Source of the DNA: Coniochaeta sp. PMI_546
Lineage: Eukaryota; Ascomycota; Sordariomycetes; Coniochaetales; Coniochaetaceae
Direction: 5' to 3'
Length of the DNA stretch: 64,000 nucleotides
NCBI GenBank assembly: GCA_021432605.1
Contig: MU271147.1
Span: forward strand, 806,001-870,000
Each line of letters opens with the position of its first letter. Positions within the stretch are counted from its first letter, which is position 1. Positions 54,557 through 64,000 of the stretch are shown in pieces. The notes under the pieces were generated by a model. That model was not told where the DNA came from. It was given only the letters and a program-made list of their open reading frames with translations, and did not search any database. The position numbers were made by a program, and so were the translations under genes.

Positions 54557-55541
54557 AAAAGGCACAGCCTTGGATAGATAGAGATTCTTGACGGTCACAA
54601 TCGAAAAGAAGAGAAGAAGCAGAAGAGGTATCGGGGGCCGGAACGACTGGCTTGGTCGGGATAATATTGCATCTCGACTAGCTTCGCGGCCGTCCAGTTG
54701 CCCTCCACTGCGGTCTGCAACCGCCGAGACAGTGCTCTTCCAAATTCCCATATTGGGCGTGCGGTTGGGTGAGCACGCATGAAATCCAGCCAGTCCCAAT
54801 TTGCATCTCGCTCCAACTCCCGGGCGGCACGGACAGGGCGACTCGCCGCCGTTTGCTGTTCGGCACCACAACACCGGCCGGTTATTGGCCATGATTTAGA
54901 TCAAGGTGGGGCAACGACGGCGTGGCCCTTCTCCAGCGCACTTTCAGCCATCCTGAGTGGTCCGTCTCCTGAATGGCTTGTTCCGCGTGCGTGAGCAACG
55001 CAGAGTGATTGTCAGGGTCCCAGGCCAATAGGGGCGCTGCAGAAGCGTGATGGCTGCCGGGATAGATGCACGAAAGCAAGGGTACTATGGTAAGCGGACC
55101 CATTTTTCTGAGTTCAAGCTCACCAATACGCCGTGAGATTTAAGCGCCCGTCTTCCACTTCGGCCAGGCCAATCAGGACCTTGCAGCTGGTACTTTGCAG
55201 AGTAGCACGACCATCCGACTATTATTGGACACCCTGTGCTACCCTTCTGACCGTTATAGTAGCACTGAAATGCAGCAAAGATGTGCTTCGATCTCGCACT
55301 TTGCCAGCGGCTCTTGAGGATGGCGGACAAGTTTCACGCGGATGAACCGGAACACGCGGCTGTCGCAGGTTAACCGAACTGCCGGTTTACAGGTCAGGGA
55401 ATGTGTCAAGCTTTGTCTAGTGTATAGACAATTCAAGTCGAATCTCATTGTCCAGCCTTGCGTGTGCAGTGAAGTCGGGAACTTTGCGCTTCATTGGTGG
55501 ATCGAGGGATGCCAAGCCTCACAGGAGACAACAGGAAGTAA

Positions 55542-55788
55542 ATGCCTCCAGCCATTTACACAGGACGCAGCCCTTTAGGAGCCGACCTACTCGATACCCA
55601 GACCTTCGATTCCCTCAGTCAAGGCATCGATGACTCAACGGTATGTCAAAGTCACTCGTCTTGACCAGCTAGGTAGTTAACAGACTAAGATGCTATCAAT
55701 GGCTATTCAATGTGGGTCTGAGACGATATCAGGTGCACGGACTCTGAACGATTTTTGGGGTCACCAATCCTCAACTCTCAGACTGTAG
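55542..55788 (+). CDS. Possible small two-exon gene, 67 residues
   Basis: ATG 55542 opens MPPAIYTGRSPLGADLLDTQ, ends at a good donor (GTATGT at 55641) and joins across a 43-nt intron (55641-55683, acceptor AACAG) in phase 0 to a second exon reading KMLSMAIQCGSETISGARTL, with TAG at 55786. The first exon has natural-looking composition; the second is weaker. No signal peptide or domain is visible. It could be the start of a decayed gene, or an upstream exon belonging to another model. Confidence 0.27.
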
Positions 55789-56024
55789 CAGGTAACCGGT
55801 AAAAGCTTTGAAGCTGTTCGATGTCTCCATGTGTGTGACTCCTGTCGTTGTTTACGTCTGCTGGTAGTCAAGAGTTTGGGGACGATGCAGTACCTCATGG
55901 CCGACATCACCATCGTCTTCCATTGCTTCAGAATCTGGACTCAAATATCAAGATTTCATTGAAGGCTCAATGAGCAACACCACCACGCTCGCTTCATGAC
56001 AGGGTATTCATCTCTGCTCCAAAA

Positions 56025-56975
56025 ATGGGCTCAGACGGCGAGGAATGGCAGGTCGTGAAGCCAAAAGGACGAAAAGGGCAGCAAAGACTAGCCGCGATCC
56101 TCACACAGGAAGCAGTTAATGCACAGACCAAGGCTGGTTCCCTGCCAGAGACCTCGGTGCTCGATGTAGCATCTATCACTGCCGACCACGAAAAACTGTG
56201 CAGCCGATGGAAGAACTCGCCCTCCTACAGTGAACTACGCGCCATCATAACCGACAACGCTGCCCGGCACGCTACCATCAAGACCGCCATCTGCTTGGGC
56301 ACCGGATCGTTCGACGTTAGAGATCACTCGTCTCGGCACGGAAGGAGCTCGCATGATGCACATGTCCAACTTGAGGCTTTCCGTGTCGTTGTTGGGATTC
56401 TAGGTTAGTGTTATCTTCTTCGCCGGTGACCCAGTCTCTCCTCGTTGCGGTGCATGTGACAACTCACTAATCGTCCGTCCCACAGAAGAACAAACTGGCA
56501 ACACCATCAAATGCTATGCTCAGGAGCCATCCTTTGGGCCCAGTGATAGGGAGTACTGCATGACTTTGGGGATCGATGTCGTCGACACGCCCACCGCGTT
56601 CCAACACGTCAGTCCCGATGCCTTCGTGTTTGGAATACATCTCCCCCACTATGCCTGGGGCTATGCATTGAGTGACCATCTCCCGGGCCTCTACATCGGG
56701 ACGGATCTAGAATCGCTGGATAGGTCAGTCTACTAGCACCTTATCTGCTCCACATCTGTTATTAACTGACCATCATAAGGTTGAATACGACCTTCCAAGA
56801 TGACAGGGCACTTACGGCAGTGATTGGAAGAGTCGAAGAAATGTATGCACTGGCCGACAGGTATATCTTCCCAACTGGTGAACGTTATTCACAATCGGAG
56901 TCTACATTCTCCGGGACGGACATCCTTTGGATGAGGACTGGGGCAAATGCTGTTCCAGACGGGGAAAATCCTTGA
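56025..56975 (+). CDS. SRR1-domain protein
   Basis: Exons 56025-56403, 56486-56723 and 56780-56975 give 270 residues. The N-terminus EEWQVVKPKGRKG is the conserved basic lead-in of fungal SRR1-like proteins. The SRR1 domain (PF07985) follows: IKTAICLGTGSFDVRDHSSR, QLEAFRVVVGILG, SFGPSDREYCMTLGIDVVD and FVFGIHLPHYAWGYALSDHL, then LYIGTDLESLDRL. In plants and animals SRR1 affects circadian signalling and transcription; its biochemical role in fungi is unknown. Intron 2 has an AACTGAC branch point. After the stop, a second open stretch (57001-57138) in another frame reads RRQLWEGTLRSYHPPKPRLS and could be a lost or frameshifted continuation, as similar tails occur in SRR1 relatives. I found no intron that joins it without breaking the ILWMR end of the domain. 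Confidence 0.82.
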
Positions 56976-57849
56976 TATTGCCGATCGATCATCTCACTTA
57001 AGGAGGCAATTGTGGGAAGGGACTCTGCGATCATATCACCCTCCCAAGCCTCGCTTGAGTGAGGGAATTTACGATGGTCGTGGAGCTCCTACTGGTGAGG
57101 TCGTCGACCAACCCTTCGCCTGGTCCTTACGAGTATGAAGAGTGCTACAGGATCGTCTGCCATCAGTTTATCAGTAGATGTATGCTTCCTGCAAAGATAA
57201 CAAGATCTTTCTCGCCAGCTTCGACATGGCTTGACGATAGAGCCTCGAAGTCTCTATTGTTACGTTGCAGTCTCTTATTGTCCCATTTCTGTTAGACACC
57301 ATGCACAGCAACACAGAGCAGCAGCGACCTATGCGTCAATACACATGTATGTCCCCTAGAGCATCAATATCAGGCATCGTTCGCAGAAAATCACATGAAT
57401 GCACGAAATACGGAAGTTCCAACAGGGATATACCCCTTTTTGCTCGAGCTCTCTCTATTCTCGCCTAACCACGATATACCGGCCTAATCTCAACAGGACC
57501 GAAATCAAAGGGGGATGCAAACTTATCAGGTATGTCCGAGAATCCATGTAGCGACAGTAAACATCTCTTCCAAGCCCTAGAAACATCTTAATACTCTACT
57601 CATCAGGGTGTTGTTTACAAAACAATCAGTAAGGCCTCCACTCCATCGAAGCGCGAACATTACCAATACACCCAGCGAGACTTCTTTCATGGTGCACATT
57701 AATTCTGGTCAGTGTCGAGGCCTAATCCTTGCGACGCAAGAGTAGGCCATACCGGTCCAGGCTCACGAGATCAGTCGCATGTTGCGAATCAGAAGGTCTT
57801 GTCACCTGCGTGGTCTGGTATCGCCTATGCCGAGACTCGTCCTCTCGCT
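56976..57849. other. Intergenic between converging genes, 0.87 kb
   Basis: The first 160 nt contain the SRR1-tail-like frame described with that gene. The rest has no coding signal. The SRR1 gene (plus) and helicase gene (minus) converge here. Confidence 0.4.
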
Positions 57850-60800
57850 CTAAAGGTTGATAGGGACCTCCTCCGTCTTCTCATCCCCCTCATTTTCTGG
57901 GCGCATGGCTGCGGGTGTATGAAGATCCGTGGTGTCGGATTGCTCTTGACGCTGCATAAGTTGCTCCATGCCCAGGGCTTCAAGAGAAAGAGTCTCCGTC
58001 CAGTTATCCAGGTTGGAGCATTGCTGAAGTTGAGTGTCCCCATCTTGCTCCAGGACAATGCTAAGGCGGCTAGCGGTAAGAGATCTGGAGGTTGGTTGAT
58101 CCGTAAGTGTGGCAAGGTCAAGTGACGCTTTCCCTTTGCCCTTTCCAGCGATATCATCAATTGGATTGCCAGCAACAGTATCCAGAACAATCCCGTCCAC
58201 CGGCAAGCCAGGAGTATCAGCATTTGCAGCCACAGCAGATTCGGTACTCTGAGAATGGCCATCATCCTTGCCTGGAGAGCAACAGCAGGCAGGTTCCTCG
58301 GCGGAGAGAGACATAGGCAATGCATTACCGTCCGTGGGCAGAGCTCCGAGAGCGTCAATAAGGGCGTCAACGTCCGGGGCATGACTATTAGCCTTGTTTT
58401 CCTCACCGGCAGTCTCAGACTCTTCAAACAGGGCCTCTGGCAAGAGAGCATCAGTCAATCGGGTCTTCGGGGTGTTGACTCTCGGGGACTGAGTTTGATC
58501 CTGCCGAGTGCGCTTTGCCTCTTTCTTGGGGTTTGACTTTGCCGAAGACTCGATGCGTCGACCGTCAATTATGAAAACGGGGCGATAATTGTCATGGATC
58601 GTGGGCACCTGTCCAGATGTCTCAGCAAGGGATGCCAGTTGAGCTGTCGCAACTGCCTTGTCATGTGCATCAATGTTCAGGACGAAATTCTGATAGGCCT
58701 CAATGCCCGGCTTGGTTGGCCTCTGTGGTCCCTGAAAGGGGAGACGAACGACTGGACCAGCCATTTGGCTCGGTGGCATGGCAACCTTTTGTGTTAACGG
58801 TCGTACGATTGAACTCGTAGTGATCGCCGGTGGAAGCATCGGGAGTCGCGCTTGCTTAGCTAGCACAATCTGCATATCTTGTGGCTTGGAAATTGTGGCT
58901 TGTGGCTGTGCGGAGTGTCCAACTTCTGCATGTAGAAGGTCCTCGAGGTTCATATGCATTTGATCTTCCTCCTGTATGTGTCTCGCCTCGTTCTGTGTTT
59001 TCATGGACTGGAACGAGGCGCAAAGGCAGTTGCAAGGGTCTTTGCACCAAATTTGGCAGACATGACCACAAGCCAACATCTTGCCACACACATGGCTGCA
59101 CCGTATCTGGTCATGGGGTTTCCTGGGTTTATCATCTGTTAGTTCAAGCGCTTGAGAGAGCTAGTGACGAGTCGCGGCAAGCTTACGTATGGCATGGAAA
59201 TGCACATTGATGTCCACAATCCCGCTGGAAATCACACCTCTGGTCGCAGCCGCCAGCATTGTCCGCCCATCCACTCGTGTTCTTGATCCAGATAGTCTTT
59301 GAATGCGACCGACACTTCAAAGGGAGGCCACGAGTCGGATCAAAGCGTTTTTGGGCGATGAAAGCGTTCCAGATCGGAGTCCAGATTGCCGACGACTCGT
59401 TGGAAGCATTGGCAGCGTTGACAATGTTGCCGAACATATAGAAACCACGGCGGGCACGACTGATGGCGACGATGACGCGGTTCTTATTACCGAGGAAGCC
59501 GACAGCGTGTTCGCCGTTGGCTGCAGGACTTCGGACGAGGGACAATAACACAATGTCGTTCTCCTCACCCTGGTACGAATCAACCGTGTGTACATGGTAG
59601 GGCTCGATACTGGTTGCCAAGGAGGGGTGCATCTTCATTTTCTTCAAGATAATGCTGCGCTGAGCCTTGTAGAACGTCAAGACAGTAATCTGCGACTGCT
59701 TTATTCCGTTGTTGACAAGATAGGCAAAGAAGTTGACGATCATCGAGGCCTCTTCGACGTTGAACCTGCTGCGATTAGGGTCGATTGAGTCTTCCCAGTT
59801 GTGTGAAAAGAGCCAAGTTCGTCTACGACCCATTCCTGGGACAGGATCTCGAGTCAGTGCGACAGGGTGGTCAAGCAGCCCGTCATAGAAGTGATGCATC
59901 ACGGCCCGGATCTCAGGCGCCATTCTTCGCTGCTTGTCCAACATGATGTATGGGATGCCAAGGTACTCGACCATGCGTTCGAACATGGACAGGTCGAGGT
60001 AGTATGGCTTTTGTCCAAGCCAGTGGATGTTGCAGGATGGGGCTAGTTGCATATGATCACCAACAAGGATCAGTTGCTGGATCGACGGGTAGAGAGCTGA
60101 TGTGATGTTCGATTCCCGAGTCTCGGCAGCCTCTTCAACCAACATCGTCCTCGCTCCCAGAGCGGCGAGGAAACCGCGATACTTCGTGAGACCTGTCGTA
60201 GTACAGCCCACAATGTTGACTTGGAGCTGTCTGACCATGTGGACGTCATGTAGCCATTTATGGGCCTTGACTTCTTTGCAGCATTCATTGTACTCGATGA
60301 AGTATTTGATGAATTGCGGCTTCAGTTTCTCAATGTATCGCTCGTAGAGGAGCTGATACACCGCACCACGCATGCTCTTGGGAATGGCGTATAGATCGGC
60401 CTTGTTGAGCTCCCTCTGGGCGCGCTTGTGCCAGGAGGTCAGATGAGCAGGCTCTTTGCCAGTCCACTTGTAGACGAACGAGACGAAAGCTCCGTGAATA
60501 CGGTCCTTATCCTCGTCGTCGTCGGCGATGTTTTCGAAGTCATCCTCATACTCATATTCCTCACCATTGTACCATTCATCATCGTCAGCGAGTTTCTCGT
60601 CGCAATGCTTGTTGCGAACCACCTCGGTCTCAACACATTCACCTGCAATCCAGAGTGAGAATGGTCCATGGGGCCTGTGGGTTGCGGTCTGCTCCATATC
60701 GTCGTCGACCAGAGAGTCGTATTGTTCCTGAGTGATGACACCAGCACTCAGCAGATCTTCTGGCTGGAGGAGACCATCATTGAAAATTGTTGAAGCCAGG

Positions 60801-62257
60801 CTCGTCAATGCTTTGCATGCTTGTCTTCGCTTTGCATCGAGCATTCTAATGACTTCTGTATTAGAGCCAAACTTCTGCCGGGTATTGAACATTGTGTGCT
60901 CGGCTATACGGTCGCTCTCGGTTCGCCCCCCTACTCGGACGATATGAGCTCCCGCATCAAGACACAGTGTCAGCAGCTGATCCAGTGCATGGTTGGTCTG
61001 GGCGGCCACAATGATGGGAGGGTCGGTCTTCCTTTGGTTTGTCAAGATAGCCTTGAGCGCTTTAACCGAAGTGAATGTCTTTCCTGTCCCTGGAGGGCCT
61101 TGTACGATACAGAGCTCCTTTGTGATCATGCGGTACAATGCGTGAAGCTGAGAATCGTCCATTGACGTTTGAGCCCGGATATCAGGTGCATTTTCTCGTA
61201 CGTCGTAATGTCTGAGCCACTCTTCCAGGTCTCGATCGACCGGCGATGAGAGACACGGCGTGAGGTCAATGATTGGCTTCTCCTGAATGAAGGACGCCAG
61301 CCCATCGGACTTGTCCCCTTTGACGACGTATTTGAAGATGGGGGAGCTGAAATGGTTAGCATGTGTGCAAAATTCAAGTCCTCAACCTTGGGAAGCCTAC
61401 TTAGACTTGGCGGCAATCTGCAAGCCCACGAGCGTATGTCGAACAGCTTCAAAGTATCCGGACCTTGCCTCGACCATAATGAGCTCCATATCGGGATCAA
61501 CGACATATTCGTTAAAATCCCCCCATACAATGTCGACTTGCGGCGGGGTCTGATCAAGCCCGCCACGATAAGGGCGTTGGGCAACAGTGGCTGTGAGGCA
61601 GATACTCTTAAAGTTATCCCGCCTTGTCGAAATAGCCAGAACAGACCCAGGCATCAGACGACGGGACTGTTGCCAGGAGATCTTCGTTCGAGCATGTTCG
61701 GTCGAGAACGAGATCCGGCAGAGAGGGCCCAGTCTAGTCATCAAGTATCCCAAGATCCGGACCTGCAAACACGACACGATTAGTTGTCAGATCTGCCAGA
61801 ACCCTCAAGGCTGTCCAGTTTACCTTGGTGTAAATATACAGATCTTGGTCATCACTTGTCGCAATGTTTGACTTGTATTTGTTGACTGCGTATCGAAGGG
61901 CCTCTGTACCCTCCCGCCGAAGGAGGCGATATTGCACTTCTAGATAAGTGTTCTTGGAGGGCCACGCACTGTCGATGCAATTGTGGAGGAGTGGTTCAGC
62001 TTCAGCTTGAGATACCATAATCTCGCTTCCCGTAGGAAACTCCGGCTTGAGCTGCCAGGTCTCACGACCTTGTGGGTGGTGAAACACATGCTGCTTGATA
62101 GTATCAAGAGCTGGTCGATGTCTCTGTAGTAGACGCGTCAGCGATACCAGCCTAGGTAGCAAATACTGATGTGAGCCATCTGGCGTACCTCGGGCACCTC
62201 ATATTCTGATGAGGTATCACTCTGTGCCTCGATCGTATCCGCTACCGCTGCCGCCAT
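57850..62257 (-). CDS. Hrr1/SAD-3/ZNFX1-type superfamily 1 RNA helicase with NFX1-type zinc finger
   Basis: Five exons join across introns 62188-62124, 61823-61763, 61400-61347 and 59186-59123, giving 1387 residues. The N-terminal region (to about 290) contains LDTIKQHVFHHPQGRETWQL and VWGDFNEYVVDPDMELIMVE, typical of the ZNFX1 group. Helicase motifs: Walker A GPPGTGKTFTS (about 327), VEEAAETRES (motif II), VGDHMQLAP (III), LDKQRRMAPEIR (IV), VDSYQGEENDIVLLSLVRS (V) and ISRARRGFY (VI). A long acidic insert (DDDEWYNGEEYEYEDDFEN) lies between motifs I and II. A Cys/His-rich cluster (CDQRCDFQRDCGHQCAFPCH, CGKMLACGHVCQIWCKDPCN) joins across the last splice, followed by about 370 unconserved residues. 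The S. pombe orthologue Hrr1 works with RNA-dependent RNA polymerase in heterochromatin silencing; Neurospora SAD-3 is needed for meiotic silencing by unpaired DNA. A role in small-RNA silencing is likely. Confidence 0.9.
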
Positions 62258-64000
62258 ACTGTCTCGGGTGGTGCTGTCCACAACGGCCTAATGTATGTAA
62301 GCGAGAGCTTTGCTGACCGATTGCTGTCAAAGAATGAAATGTAGTGGTAGTCGTGTTGAGGATAGTCTAGTAAAGAACAGAGAGGGCTCAGAGGGGCATA
62401 TGAAGATTTTTGTCGATGGGAAGTCTTTCAAGCGCCCTGCTAATCAATTTCCCTAATCAAAGGGACCAAATGCGAAGGTGTGCTAGAACTGGCCAGTGAT
62501 AAGGCAAGAGTGCTAGTAGAGAACAATCGACTCTGAGCGGTAGCCTGTTCTCTAAGATCGTTATTGAAAGAGGACACTATTGTCACGGCAGTCAATGACG
62601 AGGTAATTCAAGTCTGTATCAGGCCTAAGAGGCGGCAGATTCCATGACTTGGTCCTTTGACCGACGCGCTGCTCAGTTTGGCTTGGATACCGTGAAGTAA
62701 AGTCAAGCGCGCAAGATGGTACCTTACGAATAATAAGGAACAAACAAACATGCGCAAAGTGGTTCAATGGTAATGAGTTACCATTTCTCGTGTTCTTAGA
62801 GCGAGATTCAGGAGCTCTCAAATCAAGGTGTACGACCAAGGCCAAGGACAAACGAAGTAAAGGAGGAACCGGCGAGAAACAAGAAGCAAGGGAAAACAAG
62901 CTGGAAATCATGAAGTATAACGAATCATTCAGGTAGCTTACCAAAATCAAGTACCAGTTGAAGAGACAGAGAGCACCTTCAAGGCCGATCCTGCCGAGAG
63001 CGAGAGATCGGGAACTGTGCTTCTGAACGAAGTGATAACAGGTGGCACACCTAAAGTCGAAGACAAGCTGTAAAAAGCCCCAGCTAATCATCAAGAACTG
63101 GTCGAAGTCTACAACCGTGTTGTTAGGTCACAGGCAATGCCATCAAGAAGAAGATCTGGAGGTCACAGTTGGTAGATAGAATGCATACCATTAACCAGCT
63201 TTGAAGAAAGACTGCCAGTTCTTAAGTCACAGCTTCCCAACTCAACCCCGGGTACAGGGGGTGCTGACTGCTGAAATGAAGATAAGGCAAGGAAGGTATC
63301 CAGGTCAACTCTTCCGTTGCAGACCGGTACTTGACATGTTGGATCAAAATCCTACTTCGGGTTATTACAGCAGGTACGACAACCTCAGATACCTTTAGAT
63401 ACCTTGGCTAAGGTATCTTACTGAAAGTGTGGCGTCCTGCACCCGACCGTTAAATTGATCGGGGAAAACCTGGAACCTCCAACACACACACCAATGGCAA
63501 ACACCTAGGTAGGTAAGATCTCATATCAGACTACAATTATATCTCAATTGCTTGTCCGGGCGCCTGCAGCATTGATTGTCGTTGATCCACGCGTACAAGA
63601 CCATTTCAGTCGATCCTTCCATCACACGCTAGCACCGTGTTTCCTAGCAGAGTCCAAGAGCCACTGCTTGATTGTTTTAGGTTCGAGATGGACATGGCAA
63701 ACAGTTCCTTCAGCCCGTTCTCGCAATCAGTGTTAGGTAAGGTATCTCGATTCCACAAGCGGCTTGGTGCCTAAGATACCTGAAGTTTGAGGTGTAGACC
63801 CTTCCCACCAACAACCTACCTTAGCTTCGGAGCAGTACAATCGGCAGGCTGCGTCGCATGTACCGCTGACTTCCAGGTTGTCTGCAACCCTGTATGCATC
63901 TGCCAGGCCCGGCGAATGCAAAGTGCTTCTTAGCTTTAGCAGCCCAATAGTCAGTTGCTCGGCCAATTCCCCTAGACAATTCTTCAAAACTCCATTTGTA
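62258..64000. other. Intergenic / window edge, 1.74 kb
   Basis: Promoter of the helicase gene on the left. A minus-strand frame at 62561-63091 (ATG 63091) begins MISWGFLQLVFDFRCATCYH and has a donor-like GTAAGC near 62937. It has a hydrophobic bias but no domain, and is too weak to call. The rest is non-coding. Confidence 0.4.
63388..63829. repeat. Dense cluster of TACCTT / AAGGTA motifs
   Basis: Within 440 nt the motif recurs as gataccttt, gataccttgg, ctaaggtatc (63388-63420), cctaggtaggtaag (63505-63519), taggtaaggtatc (63735-63747), ctaagatacct (63772-63782) and ctaccttag (63817-63825). Copies lie in both orientations and form partial palindromes (TAGATACCTTGGCTAAGGTATCTTA-like, 63395-63421). 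The same motif appears singly at 1241, 3842, 4330, 29228, 39827, 47367 and 62717. Confidence 0.55.

Larger units (their letters stand above)
54275..56024. other. Intergenic, 1.75 kb
   Basis: Contains a (cgt)n microsatellite and a possible two-exon small gene (both listed). A minus-strand frame at 54595-54816 reads ANWDWLDFMRAHPTARPIWE and looks protein-like, but has no ATG before MRAHP and no splice partner, so it is left uncalled. Confidence 0.4.

Noticed and set aside
54503-54892. Minus-strand frame of 129 codons containing an Asp run
   Set aside because: The Asp run comes from the (cgt)n microsatellite, and the frame competes with a better-looking but start-less frame in the same place.
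62561-63091. Minus-strand hydrophobic frame of 176 codons near the window edge
   Set aside because: It starts plausibly, but the later half is Ser/Arg-rich and shows a donor-like site in the middle; no family, and I could not build a spliced model with support.

Overview
The window is nuclear DNA of a filamentous ascomycete. Genes carry short (about 50-90 nt) GT-AG introns, often with CTRAY branch points 10-25 nt before the acceptor. Intergenic DNA is about 0.4-2.8 kb, and the gene families are typical of Pezizomycotina: Zn2Cys6 regulator, CBM1-mannanase, X325/BIM1-like copper protein, PRISE-type reductase, Hrr1/SAD-3 helicase. The SAD-3-type helicase, the CBM1 enzyme and many dispersed TAAGGTACC-type motifs suggest a Sordariomycete; this placement is an inference. 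All exon joins were worked out by hand. Every multi-exon model given here has a coding length divisible by three and an open frame.

Layout. 0-7 kb: 3' part of a flavin monooxygenase, a secreted M28 aminopeptidase, an intron-bearing tRNA, and a secreted, probably GPI-anchored S10 carboxypeptidase. 7-16 kb: a single-pass membrane protein with a cysteine-rich PAN/Apple-like domain (-), a three-finger C2H2 protein (-) that emerges only after splicing, a fungal OTT_1508-like deaminase (+), and an unrecognised five-exon gene (+). 16.6-17.9 kb: a graveyard holding an internally deleted MFS transporter and a decayed DNA-transposase tail. 18.5-25.2 kb: FAD monooxygenase (-), membrane fatty-acid-hydroxylase/sterol-desaturase-like enzyme (-), epoxide-hydrolase/dehalogenase-like alpha/beta hydrolase (+) with a 10-nt microexon, and a CBM1-GH5 mannanase (-). 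27-36 kb: secreted alginate-lyase-like enzyme (-), YwrD-like gamma-glutamyltranspeptidase homologue (+), PRISE-type reductase (+), four-TM protein (+). 37-51 kb is mostly housekeeping: SAGA subunit Spt8 (-), a Zn2Cys6 regulator (+), a broken protein-kinase relic (+), the WD40 protein STRAP (-) and Doa1/Ufd3 (+). 53-62 kb: X325/BIM1-like copper protein (-), SRR1-domain protein (+), and a 1387-residue Hrr1/SAD-3/ZNFX1-type helicase (-). The last 1.7 kb is non-coding and rich in AAGGTA/TACCTT motifs.

How the genes work together. Secreted peptidases, mannanase and alginate-lyase-like enzyme fit a saprotrophic or plant-associated lifestyle. The two oxygenases and the alpha/beta hydrolase at 18.5-23.6 kb lie side by side and could form a small catabolic or specialised-metabolite module, but no backbone synthase is present, so this is speculative. 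Spt8, STRAP, Doa1 and the Hrr1-like helicase are independent core genes. The most unusual genes are the OTT_1508-like deaminase, the C2H2 gene beside it whose fingers depend on removing a stop-containing in-frame intron, and the unrecognised 14.4-16.0 kb gene.
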